Shown: in pieces, positions 38,589-45,779 of the stretch
How the letters are laid out: every line of letters starts with the position of its first letter
Numbering within the stretch: position 1 is the stretch's first letter
Assembly (NCBI GenBank): GCA_035264885.1
Contig: DATFPK010000030.1
Span: 1 to 64,000, forward strand
Source: DATFPK01 sp035264885
GTDB taxonomy: Bacteria; Actinomycetota; Thermoleophilia; Solirubrobacterales; 70-9
Direction of reading: 5' to 3'
DNA length: 64,000 nt
Made by a program: the position numbers and the translations under genes
The notes under the pieces: generated by a model
Database searches by the model: none
The model's input: only the letters and a program-made list of their open reading frames with translations
What the model was told of the DNA's origin: nothing

Positions 38589-38664
38589 GAGTCGCGAGTC
38601 GTCAGTCGCCAGTCGCCAGTCCCGGGACCAACTTCTGGCGACCGGTGACTGTTGACCGGTGACT
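38589..38664. repeat. Tandem heptamer hairpin between etfA and ETF-QO
   Basis: Five 7-bp units (GAGTCGC, GAGTCGT, CAGTCGC, CAGTCGC, CAGTCCC) span 38589-38623. The right arm, 38636-38664, holds degenerate complements (GGCGACC, GGTGACT, GGTGACT). The units match the CAGTCNC heptamers of the atp operon. Confidence 0.8.
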
Positions 38665-38681
38665 AGGCAGCTGAGCTCCCA

Positions 38682-39656
38682 TCAACCGCCCCGCTTCTGC
38701 TTTATCGCCTCGGTCAGCTTCGGCACGATCTTGTGCAGGTCGCCGACCACGCCGAGGTCCGAGAACTCGAAGATCGGCGCGTTCGGGTCCTTGTTGATCG
38801 CGAGGATGTTCTCGGAGCTCTGCATCCCCACCTTGTGCTGGATGGCTCCGGAGATTCCGGCGGCGAGGTAGAGCTTCGGCGCGACCGTCTTGCCGGTCTG
38901 GCCGATCTGGGCCGCGTACGGGTACCAGCCGGCGTCGACGACCGCGCGGGTCGCGGCGACCGCGCCGCCCATCGCCTCGGCGAGCTGCTCGGCCAGCTCG
39001 AAGTTCTCCTTCGCGCCCAGGCCGCGGCCGCCGCCGACGAGGATGTCGGCGTCCTCGATGTTGACGTCGGCGCCGCGCTGCTCCCCGCGCTGGACCATGC
39101 TCGCCTTGCTCGACCAGGGCGACAGCTCGACCTCGATGTCCTGGACCTCGGCGGTGCCGCCGGACTCGTCGGCGTCGAACGCGTTCAGGCGGCCGATGAT
39201 GATCCCGGGCTCCTCGACGTAGCCGACGTCGGCGACCTGGGAGTCCTGGAGGATCGGTCGCTCGGCGACGAGCTTGCCGTCCTGGACCTTGACCTGGGTG
39301 ACCTCCATGGTCACCCCGGCGCCGAGGCGCGCGGTCAGACCGGCGCCGATCTCGAAGCCGAGCAGGCCACCGCCGAACAGGGCGTAGGAGAAGCCCTCGT
39401 CCTGGATGACCTTGGCCATCGCGTCGACGATCGGCTGGGCGAGGCCCTCCGGCACCTCCTTGGCCCGATAGACCTTGGCCGCGCCGTAGTTGCCGAGCCC
39501 GGCCGCGGCGTCGTCGGAGACGTCGCCGACCACGAGAGCCGCGGCTTCGCCGCCGACCTCGCCGGCGAGGCGGGCCGCCTCGGAGACGGCGCCGAGCGAG
39601 TTCTTGTTGAAGTTGCCCTCGTCGTCGTGCAGGGCGTAGACCAGGATGCCGGCCAT
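38682..39656 (-). CDS. etfA: Electron transfer flavoprotein alpha subunit
   Basis: This is the FAD-binding subunit of ETF, which accepts electrons from acyl-CoA dehydrogenases. The 324 residues start MAGILVYALHDDEGNFNKNS. The C-terminal FAD domain has ADILVGGGRGLGAKENFELAEQLA, GQTGKTVAPKLYLAAGISGAIQHKVGM and ILAINKDPNAPIFEFSDLGVVGDL. Its ATG overlaps the stop of etfB by one base (TGATG). Confidence 0.96.
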   Translation of the reverse strand: MAGILVYALHDDEGNFNKNSLGAVSEAARLAGEVGGEAAALVVGDVSDDAAAGLGNYGAAKVYRAKEVPEGLAQPIVDAMAKVIQDEGFSYALFGGGLLGFEIGAGLTARLGAGVTMEVTQVKVQDGKLVAERPILQDSQVADVGYVEEPGIIIGRLNAFDADESGGTAEVQDIEVELSPWSSKASMVQRGEQRGADVNIEDADILVGGGRGLGAKENFELAEQLAEAMGGAVAATRAVVDAGWYPYAAQIGQTGKTVAPKLYLAAGISGAIQHKVGMQSSENILAINKDPNAPIFEFSDLGVVGDLHKIVPKLTEAIKQKRGG

Positions 39657-40447
39657 CAGAGAAGCTTCCTTTCGTCGAGCCAGGCGACGATCTTCTCGAC
39701 CGTCTCGTTGGTGTCTTCGTCTTCGATGATCTCCCCGGCCTCCTTCTCGGGCGGCGGGTTGAGGGCGAGGACCGCGGTGCGGGAGCCGTCCTGCCCGACC
39801 CGGCCCGCCTCGATGCCGACGTCGCCGCTGGCCTTGGAGTCGAGGGGCTTCTTCTTGGCGCCCATGATCGCCTTGAGGCTGGGGTAGCGGGGCTCGTTGA
39901 TCGCGTCGCCGACGCTGATCACCGCCGGCAGCTCGACGGCGACCGTGTCGTAGCCGTACTCGGCCTGGCGCTCGCAGCGCAGCTTCCCGTCCTCGACGTC
40001 GATCTTGATCACCTGCGTCAAGGAAGGCATCTGGAGGTAGTCGGCGACGACGGCGCCGATCGTGTAGCACTCGCCGTCGTCCGACTGCTGACCGAGCAGG
40101 ACCAGGTCGGGGCTCTCGGACTCGAGCACCCGGGCGAGCGCGTAGCCGGTCGCCGAAACGTCGGAGCCCTCGAGGGCGGGGTCGGACAGGTGGACCGACC
40201 GGTCGGCGCCGAGGGCGACCGCTTTGTGGAGGGCCCGCACGGCGGAATCAGGGCCCATGGTGACCGCGACGACCTCGTCGATGTCGATGCCACCCCCCTC
40301 CTTGAGCTGCATCGCGGCCTCGATGGCATGGGTGTCGAAGGGGTTGAGGTTCTTCTCGCCGCTCCGGTCGAGCCGCATCGTGTTGGGGTCGATGCGCTTG
40401 GTGACCGCGGCGTCCGGGACCTCTTTGACCAGGACGCAGATCTTCAA
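39656..40447 (-). CDS. etfB: Electron transfer flavoprotein beta subunit
   Basis: The 263 residues match group I ETF beta: MKICVLVKEVPDAAVTKRIDPNTM, LNPFDTHAIEAAMQL, VTMGPDSAVRALHKAVALGADR (the AMP-binding and partner-recognition region) and LPAVISVGDAINEPRYPSLKAIMGAKKKP. The start is TTG, fixed by a perfect AAGGAGG seven bases upstream. It leads the operon etfB-etfA-ETF-QO. Confidence 0.95.
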   Translation of the reverse strand: MKICVLVKEVPDAAVTKRIDPNTMRLDRSGEKNLNPFDTHAIEAAMQLKEGGGIDIDEVVAVTMGPDSAVRALHKAVALGADRSVHLSDPALEGSDVSATGYALARVLESESPDLVLLGQQSDDGECYTIGAVVADYLQMPSLTQVIKIDVEDGKLRCERQAEYGYDTVAVELPAVISVGDAINEPRYPSLKAIMGAKKKPLDSKASGDVGIEAGRVGQDGSRTAVLALNPPPEKEAGEIIEDEDTNETVEKIVAWLDERKLL

Positions 40448-40546
40448 CTTCGAGCCTCCTTGAGGGGTCTATCTCCGGGGCTCAGGAGGCCGGGTCCGGC
40501 TCTCCACGGCGCCCTTGCGGGCGCGGATACTATCGCGAAGCGCCGG

Positions 40547-40562
40547 TTGACTGACCAGTCAA
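40547..40562. promoter_or_regulatory. Palindromic operator candidate upstream of etfBA
   Basis: The palindrome has 7-bp perfect arms TTGACTG and CAGTCAA around AC. On the minus strand TGGTCA and GATAGT, spaced by 17 bases, form a plausible promoter overlapping the palindrome, about 70 bases before the etfB start. Such sites are typical for TetR-family control of fatty-acid oxidation genes. No regulator gene is adjacent. Confidence 0.5.
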
Positions 40563-41001
40563 TCGAAAGCCCGCGGGCCCCTTGGCGCCGCGCGGCAGCT
40601 CACACGGAGTCGCGTCCTCCGCCCCGCGAGGCAGGTGTCGCTCCCGGAGCCCCCGTCGAGGCGGTCGTTCAGCGGGCCCCCCTCCAGCCGGTCGCCGCCG
40701 CCCGCTCCTCCACAGCGGCCGTCGTTTCCGTCGAGGCCGAGGAGGAGGCCGGAACGTGCCCGCCGGAACCGCGACGACGTCGTCGCCGCTGCCGGGGACG
40801 CAACCGTCGGCCTTAAGCGAGGAATGGTTGTTGGCCGCCCAGACCGCCTCCCGCAGCGATCAGCGACTAGCCGGAGTAGAACTCGTCCGCGGTCGTGGTG
40901 ACGGTGATCGTCGCCGCCGGCACCACCGCAGGCAAAACGAGCGCGCAGGCGGTGACCGCGAGGGCGGCCAGCGGCCGCGCCCCGCGGGACCTCGCCCTCA
41001 C
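40559..41001 (-). pseudogene. Degenerate CSLREA/RTX-like surface protein gene
   Basis: The start (GTG at 41001, after GGGGGAGG) gives a signal peptide (RPLAALAVTACALVLPAVVPAA) and TITVTTTADEFYSG, closely matching the intact neighbour at 41006-42406. A TAG at 40868 then stops it. One base is inserted relative to the neighbour, and in the shifted frame SLREAVWAANNHSSLKADGC continues, reaching VPAGTF. After another frame change, RTX-like repeats appear (GNDGRCGGAGGGDRLEGG) and then remnants of the CELPRG end. The whole beta-helix middle is missing. It is a decayed tandem duplicate. Confidence 0.85.
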
Positions 41002-41005
41002 CGGA

Positions 41006-42406
41006 CTACCTCCCCCTCGGGAGCTCGCACTTGACGGCCCGATTGCGGCCGCCACCGCCGATGCAGCGGTCGCGGCCCGGGCCACCGTCCATCTTGTCGT
41101 TGCCGGCCCCGCCCTCCAGGCGATCGCCGCCGGCGCCGCCACAGAGGCCATCGTTGCCGCCGAGCCCGGCGAGGACGTCGCCGCCGCCCAGCCCGAGGAT
41201 GCCGTCGGCGGTCGAGGTGCCGGTCAGCCGCTCGCTCGCGTTCGTGCCGACGCGGTTGATGACTACGCCCTGGCAGCGGGCGAGCTCCCAGGCACCGATG
41301 TCGCAGCGCCCACCGAGGCGGCGGGCGACCCCGCGCTGGTCGTTGCGCGAGCAGCCGGCACCCCTGTTGACCGCCGGGCTGGTCTTCTTCAGAGCGTGCG
41401 TCGGCGTCGGGCCCCCGTTGTCGTTCAACGGCAGGACCTGGGCGCTGCGGTTGCGGATGTCGCCGGGGCCGGCGGTCAGCCCGCAGCCACCGGCGTTGCC
41501 GATCATCGTCCGCCCGACCGACACGATCGCCCCGCCGAACTCGACGCAGTCGTGCGCCTCGCCGCCGCGGTCGACGTTGCCCGCCAGCAGCGTGTTGCGC
41601 ATCTCGATCCGCCCGCCGCTGCCGGAGGTGGACGCCGCGGCTCCGCCGCCGTCGCCGCCGCCGTCGCGGTTGGCGTCAGCCTGGTTGCCCGAGACCGTGA
41701 CGCTGCCCAGGTTGACGACACCGCCGGTCTCGACCGACAGCCCGCCGCCGTCCTCGAAGGCCGAGTTGCCGGAGATCGTCGTGTTCGCGAGACTCGCGGT
41801 GCTCGTCCCCTGCGTGGAGAGGCCGCCGCCGAACGTGGCCGAGTTGCCGACGATGGCGCTGTCGCGAATCGTCATGGTCCCCTGGTTGAGGATTCCGCCG
41901 CCGTAGACGCTGCCGGTGCCGGCCCGGCCGCCGCGAATGACAACCCGGCGCAGGCTCAGCCCTGTGCCGGTGGCGAAGTTGTGAAAGACGCGGTCGAAGA
42001 CGTCACTCTGGATGATCGCCGGGCGACCACCCGCATGGGTGATGAAGAGCGGAGCGGTGACGTCGAGGTCGCCGTAGACCGAGGCGTCGTCGGGGGTCGT
42101 CGATCCCATCACGACCGGGTTCTGCCGGGTCAGGCGGAAGGTGCCGGCCGGGAGGTTGAGGAGGTCGTTGCCGGCGCCCGCGGTGCAGCCCTGCGCCTGC
42201 GCGTTAGAGTCGTTGTTGGCCGCCCAGATCGCCTCCCGCAGCGAACAGCGCGGGCCGGAGTCGAACTCGTCGGCGGTCGTCGTGACGTTGATCGTCGCGG
42301 CCGGGGCGACGGCGGGGAGGGCGAGCAGCGTTCCCAGGGCGGCCAGGACGGCCACCGAACGCAGCTTTGCCGACCAGCGGTGTTTCCCAACAGACGGATT
42401 CGACAC
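41006..42406 (-). CDS. Secreted CSLREA-domain beta-helix protein with RTX-like C-terminus
   Basis: The ~466 residues run in order: signal peptide (LRSVAVLAALGTLLALPAVAPA), the CSLREA domain (TINVTTTADEF, PRCSLREAIWAANN), a right-handed parallel beta-helix with short Gly/Asn-rich coils (VYGGGILNQGTMTIRDSAIVGNSATFGGGL), a conserved block AVNRGAGCSRNDQRGVARRLGGRCDIGAWE like those seen with choice-of-anchor domains, and RTX-like Ca2+-binding nonapeptides (LGGNDGLCGGAGGDRLEGGAGNDKMDGGPGRDRC). It is probably exported and cell-associated; the ligand is unknown. I chose the GTG at 42406 (SNPSVGKHRW), which follows AGGGGG. It is divergent from the sulfatase, the starts being 31 bp apart. Confidence 0.85.
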   Translation of the reverse strand: MSNPSVGKHRWSAKLRSVAVLAALGTLLALPAVAPAATINVTTTADEFDSGPRCSLREAIWAANNDSNAQAQGCTAGAGNDLLNLPAGTFRLTRQNPVVMGSTTPDDASVYGDLDVTAPLFITHAGGRPAIIQSDVFDRVFHNFATGTGLSLRRVVIRGGRAGTGSVYGGGILNQGTMTIRDSAIVGNSATFGGGLSTQGTSTASLANTTISGNSAFEDGGGLSVETGGVVNLGSVTVSGNQADANRDGGGDGGGAAASTSGSGGRIEMRNTLLAGNVDRGGEAHDCVEFGGAIVSVGRTMIGNAGGCGLTAGPGDIRNRSAQVLPLNDNGGPTPTHALKKTSPAVNRGAGCSRNDQRGVARRLGGRCDIGAWELARCQGVVINRVGTNASERLTGTSTADGILGLGGGDVLAGLGGNDGLCGGAGGDRLEGGAGNDKMDGGPGRDRCIGGGGRNRAVKCELPRGR

Positions 42407-42437
42407 CCTCGAGCCCCCTTGCTTTCCGACCACACGA

Positions 42438-43937
42438 ATGAAGATTCCCAGCACATCGCCTGAAACCCCGGCGTCTCGGCCGAGTTGCGCCACCGCAGGA
42501 AACCGTCTTCTCGCCGGAGCCCTGCTGGGGCTGACGGTGCTGCTGGCGGGCGCTCTGCACGGCCCGGCCCCGGCGCGCAGCGCCCCCGACTCCCCGAACG
42601 TCGTCGTCGTGATGACCGACGATCAGACGGTCAGCCAGACCCGGGTCATGAAGCTGACCCAGCGAAAGCTGCGCGATCGGGGCGTCAGCTTCACGAAATC
42701 GTTTGCCTCCTATCCCCTGTGCTGCCCGTCGCGGGCCACATTCCTGACCGGGCAGCACAGCCACAACCACGGCGTCCTCGGCAACGGGACGCCGGTCGGC
42801 GGGTTCCAGGCGCTCGACCAGCCCGACACGCTCGGCGTCTGGCTTCAAAGCGCCGGCTTCCACACGATCCAGGTCGGCAAGTTCCTGAACGGGTACGGCC
42901 GGCCGAACCCGACCTACATACCGCCGGGCTGGGACGACTGGATCGCGGCACCGGACACGACGACCAACCGCTACTTCAACTACGCGCTGAACGAGAACGG
43001 GACGCTCGTCCACTACGGCGGCGCCGCCGCCGACTACAAGACCGACGTCTACGCCGACAAGGCGGTGGCGGCGATCGACGCCCGTGCGGCGCTGGGCCCG
43101 GGCGCCGACCCGTTCTTCCTCTTCGTCGGCTTCACGGCTCCGCACCTGCCGGCGAATCCGGCGCCGCGCCACGCCGGCCGCTTCCGCCGGGTCGGAGTGC
43201 CGAGGCCCGCCTCGTTCAATGAGGCGAACGTCTCGGACAAGCCGAGGTTCATCCGGAGGATGAAACGGCTCACCCCGCGCAAGGTGCGCCGGGTCACCGC
43301 CAACCACCGCAACCAGCTGCGCTCGCTGCTCGCGGCCGACCAGGCCGTGGGACGCATCGTCGACGAGCTTCAGGCGACGGATCAGCTCGCGGACACCTAC
43401 GTCATCTTCACGTCCGACAACGGGTTCTTCACCGGCGAGCACCGGATTCCGAAGGGCAAGTACCTCCCCTATGAGCCGTCGCTCCGCGTCCCCCTGATCA
43501 TCAGCGGGCCCGGCCTGCCGGCCGGTGCCCGCTCCGAGGAGCTCGTGTCGAACGTCGATCTCGCGCCGACGATCCTGGAGGTCGCCGGCGGCACAGCGAC
43601 CGTGCCGGTCGACGGACGCTCACTGCTGCCGTTCGCGCGCCGGCCGGGGAAGCGAAGCGACCGGCCGATCTTCATCGAGGCGAACACCGTCGACGATCCG
43701 TCCCCCGGCCTCCCGTACGTCGGCCTGCGCACCCAGCGCTGGAAGTACGTCAAGTACCGGACCGGCGAGCAGGAGCTCTACGACCTGAGGCGCGACCCCG
43801 ACGAGATGAGGTCCCGGCACCGCTCGCGGCCCTACAAGCGGACCCTCGCGTTCCTGCGTCTGGCGACCCAGCGCTACAAGGGCTGCGCCGGCGCCTCCTG
43901 CCGGGCGCCGCTCGGCAGGGTTCCCGGCCCCCGCTGA
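42438..43937 (+). CDS. Secreted sulfatase (formylglycine-dependent)
   Basis: The 499 residues begin with an export signal (LLAGALLGLTVLLAGALHGPAPARS). The arylsulfatase core follows: NVVVVMTDDQ (metal Asp pair), LCCPSRATFLTGQHSHNHGV with the CxPSR motif whose Cys95 is expected to become formylglycine, GKFLNGYG, TAPHLPANP and IFTSDNGFFTGEH. YDLRRDPDEM near the end is typical of type I sulfatases. No formylglycine-generating enzyme is in this window. Substrates may be sulfated glycans, but that is inference. Confidence 0.92.
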   Translation: MKIPSTSPETPASRPSCATAGNRLLAGALLGLTVLLAGALHGPAPARSAPDSPNVVVVMTDDQTVSQTRVMKLTQRKLRDRGVSFTKSFASYPLCCPSRATFLTGQHSHNHGVLGNGTPVGGFQALDQPDTLGVWLQSAGFHTIQVGKFLNGYGRPNPTYIPPGWDDWIAAPDTTTNRYFNYALNENGTLVHYGGAAADYKTDVYADKAVAAIDARAALGPGADPFFLFVGFTAPHLPANPAPRHAGRFRRVGVPRPASFNEANVSDKPRFIRRMKRLTPRKVRRVTANHRNQLRSLLAADQAVGRIVDELQATDQLADTYVIFTSDNGFFTGEHRIPKGKYLPYEPSLRVPLIISGPGLPAGARSEELVSNVDLAPTILEVAGGTATVPVDGRSLLPFARRPGKRSDRPIFIEANTVDDPSPGLPYVGLRTQRWKYVKYRTGEQELYDLRRDPDEMRSRHRSRPYKRTLAFLRLATQRYKGCAGASCRAPLGRVPGPR

Positions 43938-43942
43938 GGTAC

Positions 43943-44374
43943 TCAGCCGGCGTGGCGCGACTGCGCCGCCGACCGGATGAAGTCGACGATCTCGTCGGTG
44001 CCGGCACCGGGCGTGAAGACCTCGGCGACCCCGAGCTGCTTGAGCTCGGGGATGTCGTCGGCCGGGATCGTCCCCCCGACCGTGACGAGGACGTCGTCCA
44101 CCCCCTGCTCGCGTAGCAGCTCGACCACCCGCGGCACCAGCGTCATGTGGGCTCCGGAGAGGATCGACAGGCCGACCGCGTCGGCGTCCTCCTGGATGAC
44201 CGTCTCGGCGATCTGCTCGGGGGTCTGGTGGAGGCCCGTGTAGATCACCTCCATGCCGGCGTCACGGAGGGCGCGGGCGATGATCTTGGCCCCGCGGTCG
44301 TGGCCGTCGAGGCCCGGCTTGGCGACGACGACGCGGATCTTGCGCCCCGTGGGGGCCTCGGTGGCTGCGCTCAT
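43943..44374 (-). CDS. Methylmalonyl-CoA mutase small (cobalamin-binding) subunit
   Basis: This stand-alone B12-binding domain of 143 residues has the lower-ligand motif Asp-x-His-x-x-Gly (GLDGHDRGAKIIARAL), the Ser of GLSILSGAHM and the Gly-Gly of VTVGGTIP. In split mutases this chain pairs with a separate large chain, here at 45780-47432 on the same strand, with SnoaL and M50 genes between. The sequence is typical of archaeal/actinobacterial-type small subunits (AKPGLDGHDRGAK). Confidence 0.93.
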   Translation of the reverse strand: MSAATEAPTGRKIRVVVAKPGLDGHDRGAKIIARALRDAGMEVIYTGLHQTPEQIAETVIQEDADAVGLSILSGAHMTLVPRVVELLREQGVDDVLVTVGGTIPADDIPELKQLGVAEVFTPGAGTDEIVDFIRSAAQSRHAG

Positions 44375-44385
44375 CGCGCGGAAGA

Positions 44386-44781
44386 CTAGCCCGACCCGGC
44401 GTCCCGCAAGGCGGCATCCTGGTCCGTGTAGGCGCGCAGGAGGGCCAGGCGGCCATCGCGGAGCTCGGCCATCCAGCTCACCGGCTGGACGACCTCGGTG
44501 CCGCTGGCTCGCCCGACGGCGCGGAAGGTGCCGAGCACCAGGACGCGGCCGTCGAGGTCGCGCATCTCGGTCGCGGAGATCTCGCGCTCGGCCCAGTCCT
44601 CGTCCATGTCGGCGAGAAAACGGCGCACGCCGTCATGGCCGCGGTACTCCGACCCCTCGAGCAGCGCCCGCACCGGGACCATGCAGATATCCGGGTGGCT
44701 GAGCTCGAGCAGCGCGTCGAGGTCACTGCCGTTGTAGGCCTCGATCCCGCGACGGACGATCTCGATGTCCTCGCTGCTCAC
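44386..44781 (-). CDS. SnoaL/NTF2-like protein
   Basis: The 131 residues start SSEDIEIVRRGIEAYNGSDLDALLELSHPDI and hold the same Tyr-Arg-Gly-His-Asp-Gly motif (EYRGHDGVRRFLADMDEDW) seen at 29890-30282. It fits the SnoaL-like fold; the ligand is unknown. The GTG at 44781 is used as start; the frame upstream overlaps the divergent M50 gene and looks non-coding. Confidence 0.75.
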   Translation of the reverse strand: MSSEDIEIVRRGIEAYNGSDLDALLELSHPDICMVPVRALLEGSEYRGHDGVRRFLADMDEDWAEREISATEMRDLDGRVLVLGTFRAVGRASGTEVVQPVSWMAELRDGRLALLRAYTDQDAALRDAGSG

Positions 44782-44791
44782 CGAGCCGAGT

Positions 44792-45676
44792 ATGCCGCGC
44801 TGCGAGAATCCGGGGGTGGACCCGGCCTCGCCCGCAACCGACCCGGCAGCCTCCTCCGGCGAGCCGGCGGCGCCGGCGCCGTCCCGCGCCGGCGAGGACC
44901 GGACGCTGCTGAAGCGGATCGGCGGCGGCTTCGCCGCCGTCGGCCTCCTCGCGCTCAAGCTCGGCGCGAAGCTCAAAGCGCTCCTGGTCGTCTTGCCGAA
45001 GCTGAAGCTGCCGACGACGTCGGCGTCGATGCTGGTCTCGATCGGCGCCTACGCGCTGATCTGGGGCTGGAGCTTTGCGGTCGGCTTCGTGCTCCTGCTC
45101 CTGGTTCACGAGATGGGGCACGTCCTGCAGCTCCGGCGCGAGGGAATCCCGGCAAGCGCCCCCATGTTCATCCCGTTCCTCGGCGCGGTCGTGGCGATGA
45201 AAGCCCTGCCCGATGACGCGGGGGCCGAGGCACGCGTGGGCCTGGCCGGGCCGGTGCTGGGATCGCTCGGCGCCCTGGTGCCACTCGGCATCTACGCCCT
45301 GACCGGCGACGAGCTGTTCAAGGCGCTGGCCTTCGTCGGGTTCTTCCTCAACCTCTTCAACCTCCTGCCGGTGCTGCCCCTGGATGGGGGCCGGGCGATG
45401 GCCGCTCTCTCCCCTGCGCTCTGGCTGGTCGGGTTCGGGCTGCTGGTCGCGGCCGCGATCGCCTTTCCCAACCCGATCATGATCCTGATCCTGGTGTTCG
45501 GCGGGATCGAGACCTGGCGCCGCTGGCGGGCCCGCAAGAGCCCGGAGGCGCAGCAGTACCACCGGGTTTCGGGCCGGACCCGGGCGCTCGTCGCGGCCGT
45601 CTATCTCGGCCTCGCGGTGCTGCTCGCGGTCGGCATGGACGCCACCTTCATCGAGCGCGACTTCGGCGACGTCTGA
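44792..45676 (+). CDS. M50-family membrane metalloprotease (site-2 protease-like)
   Basis: The 294 residues have a disordered Pro/Ala-rich N-terminus (to about residue 30) and then ~6 membrane helices. Zinc motifs are in place: VHEMGHVLQL (HExxH) and, in a later helix, NLLPVLPLDGGRAMAAL (the family's third ligand Asp). There is no PDZ domain, so it belongs to the compact group whose substrates are unknown. The ATG at 44792 is used; a GTG eight codons later is possible. The start lies only 11 bases from the divergent SnoaL start. Confidence 0.88.
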   Translation: MPRCENPGVDPASPATDPAASSGEPAAPAPSRAGEDRTLLKRIGGGFAAVGLLALKLGAKLKALLVVLPKLKLPTTSASMLVSIGAYALIWGWSFAVGFVLLLLVHEMGHVLQLRREGIPASAPMFIPFLGAVVAMKALPDDAGAEARVGLAGPVLGSLGALVPLGIYALTGDELFKALAFVGFFLNLFNLLPVLPLDGGRAMAALSPALWLVGFGLLVAAAIAFPNPIMILILVFGGIETWRRWRARKSPEAQQYHRVSGRTRALVAAVYLGLAVLLAVGMDATFIERDFGDV

Positions 45677-45779
45677 GCCACCACCGACCCCCCCCGCCGC
45701 GGACGCGGGAGCGACGCGCGGAGGTAGATGGGGCCCAGGAGTCGCGCGAGCGGGAGCAGAGTACGCGGGCGGACGTGCT
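45677..45779. other. Gap between convergent M50 and mutase genes
   Basis: This 103-bp gap between two gene ends is GC-rich with an eight-C run. No stable hairpin with a T-tract or repeat stands out. Confidence 0.3.

Noticed and set aside
41040..41220. RTX repeats of the CSLREA protein as a DNA repeat or mobile element
   Set aside because: The repetition is explained by Ca2+-binding glycine-rich nonapeptides in the coding frame.
45677..45779. ncRNA or B12 riboswitch near the mutase genes
   Set aside because: The gap is at the 3' ends of both neighbours and has no recognisable B12-box-like sequence.
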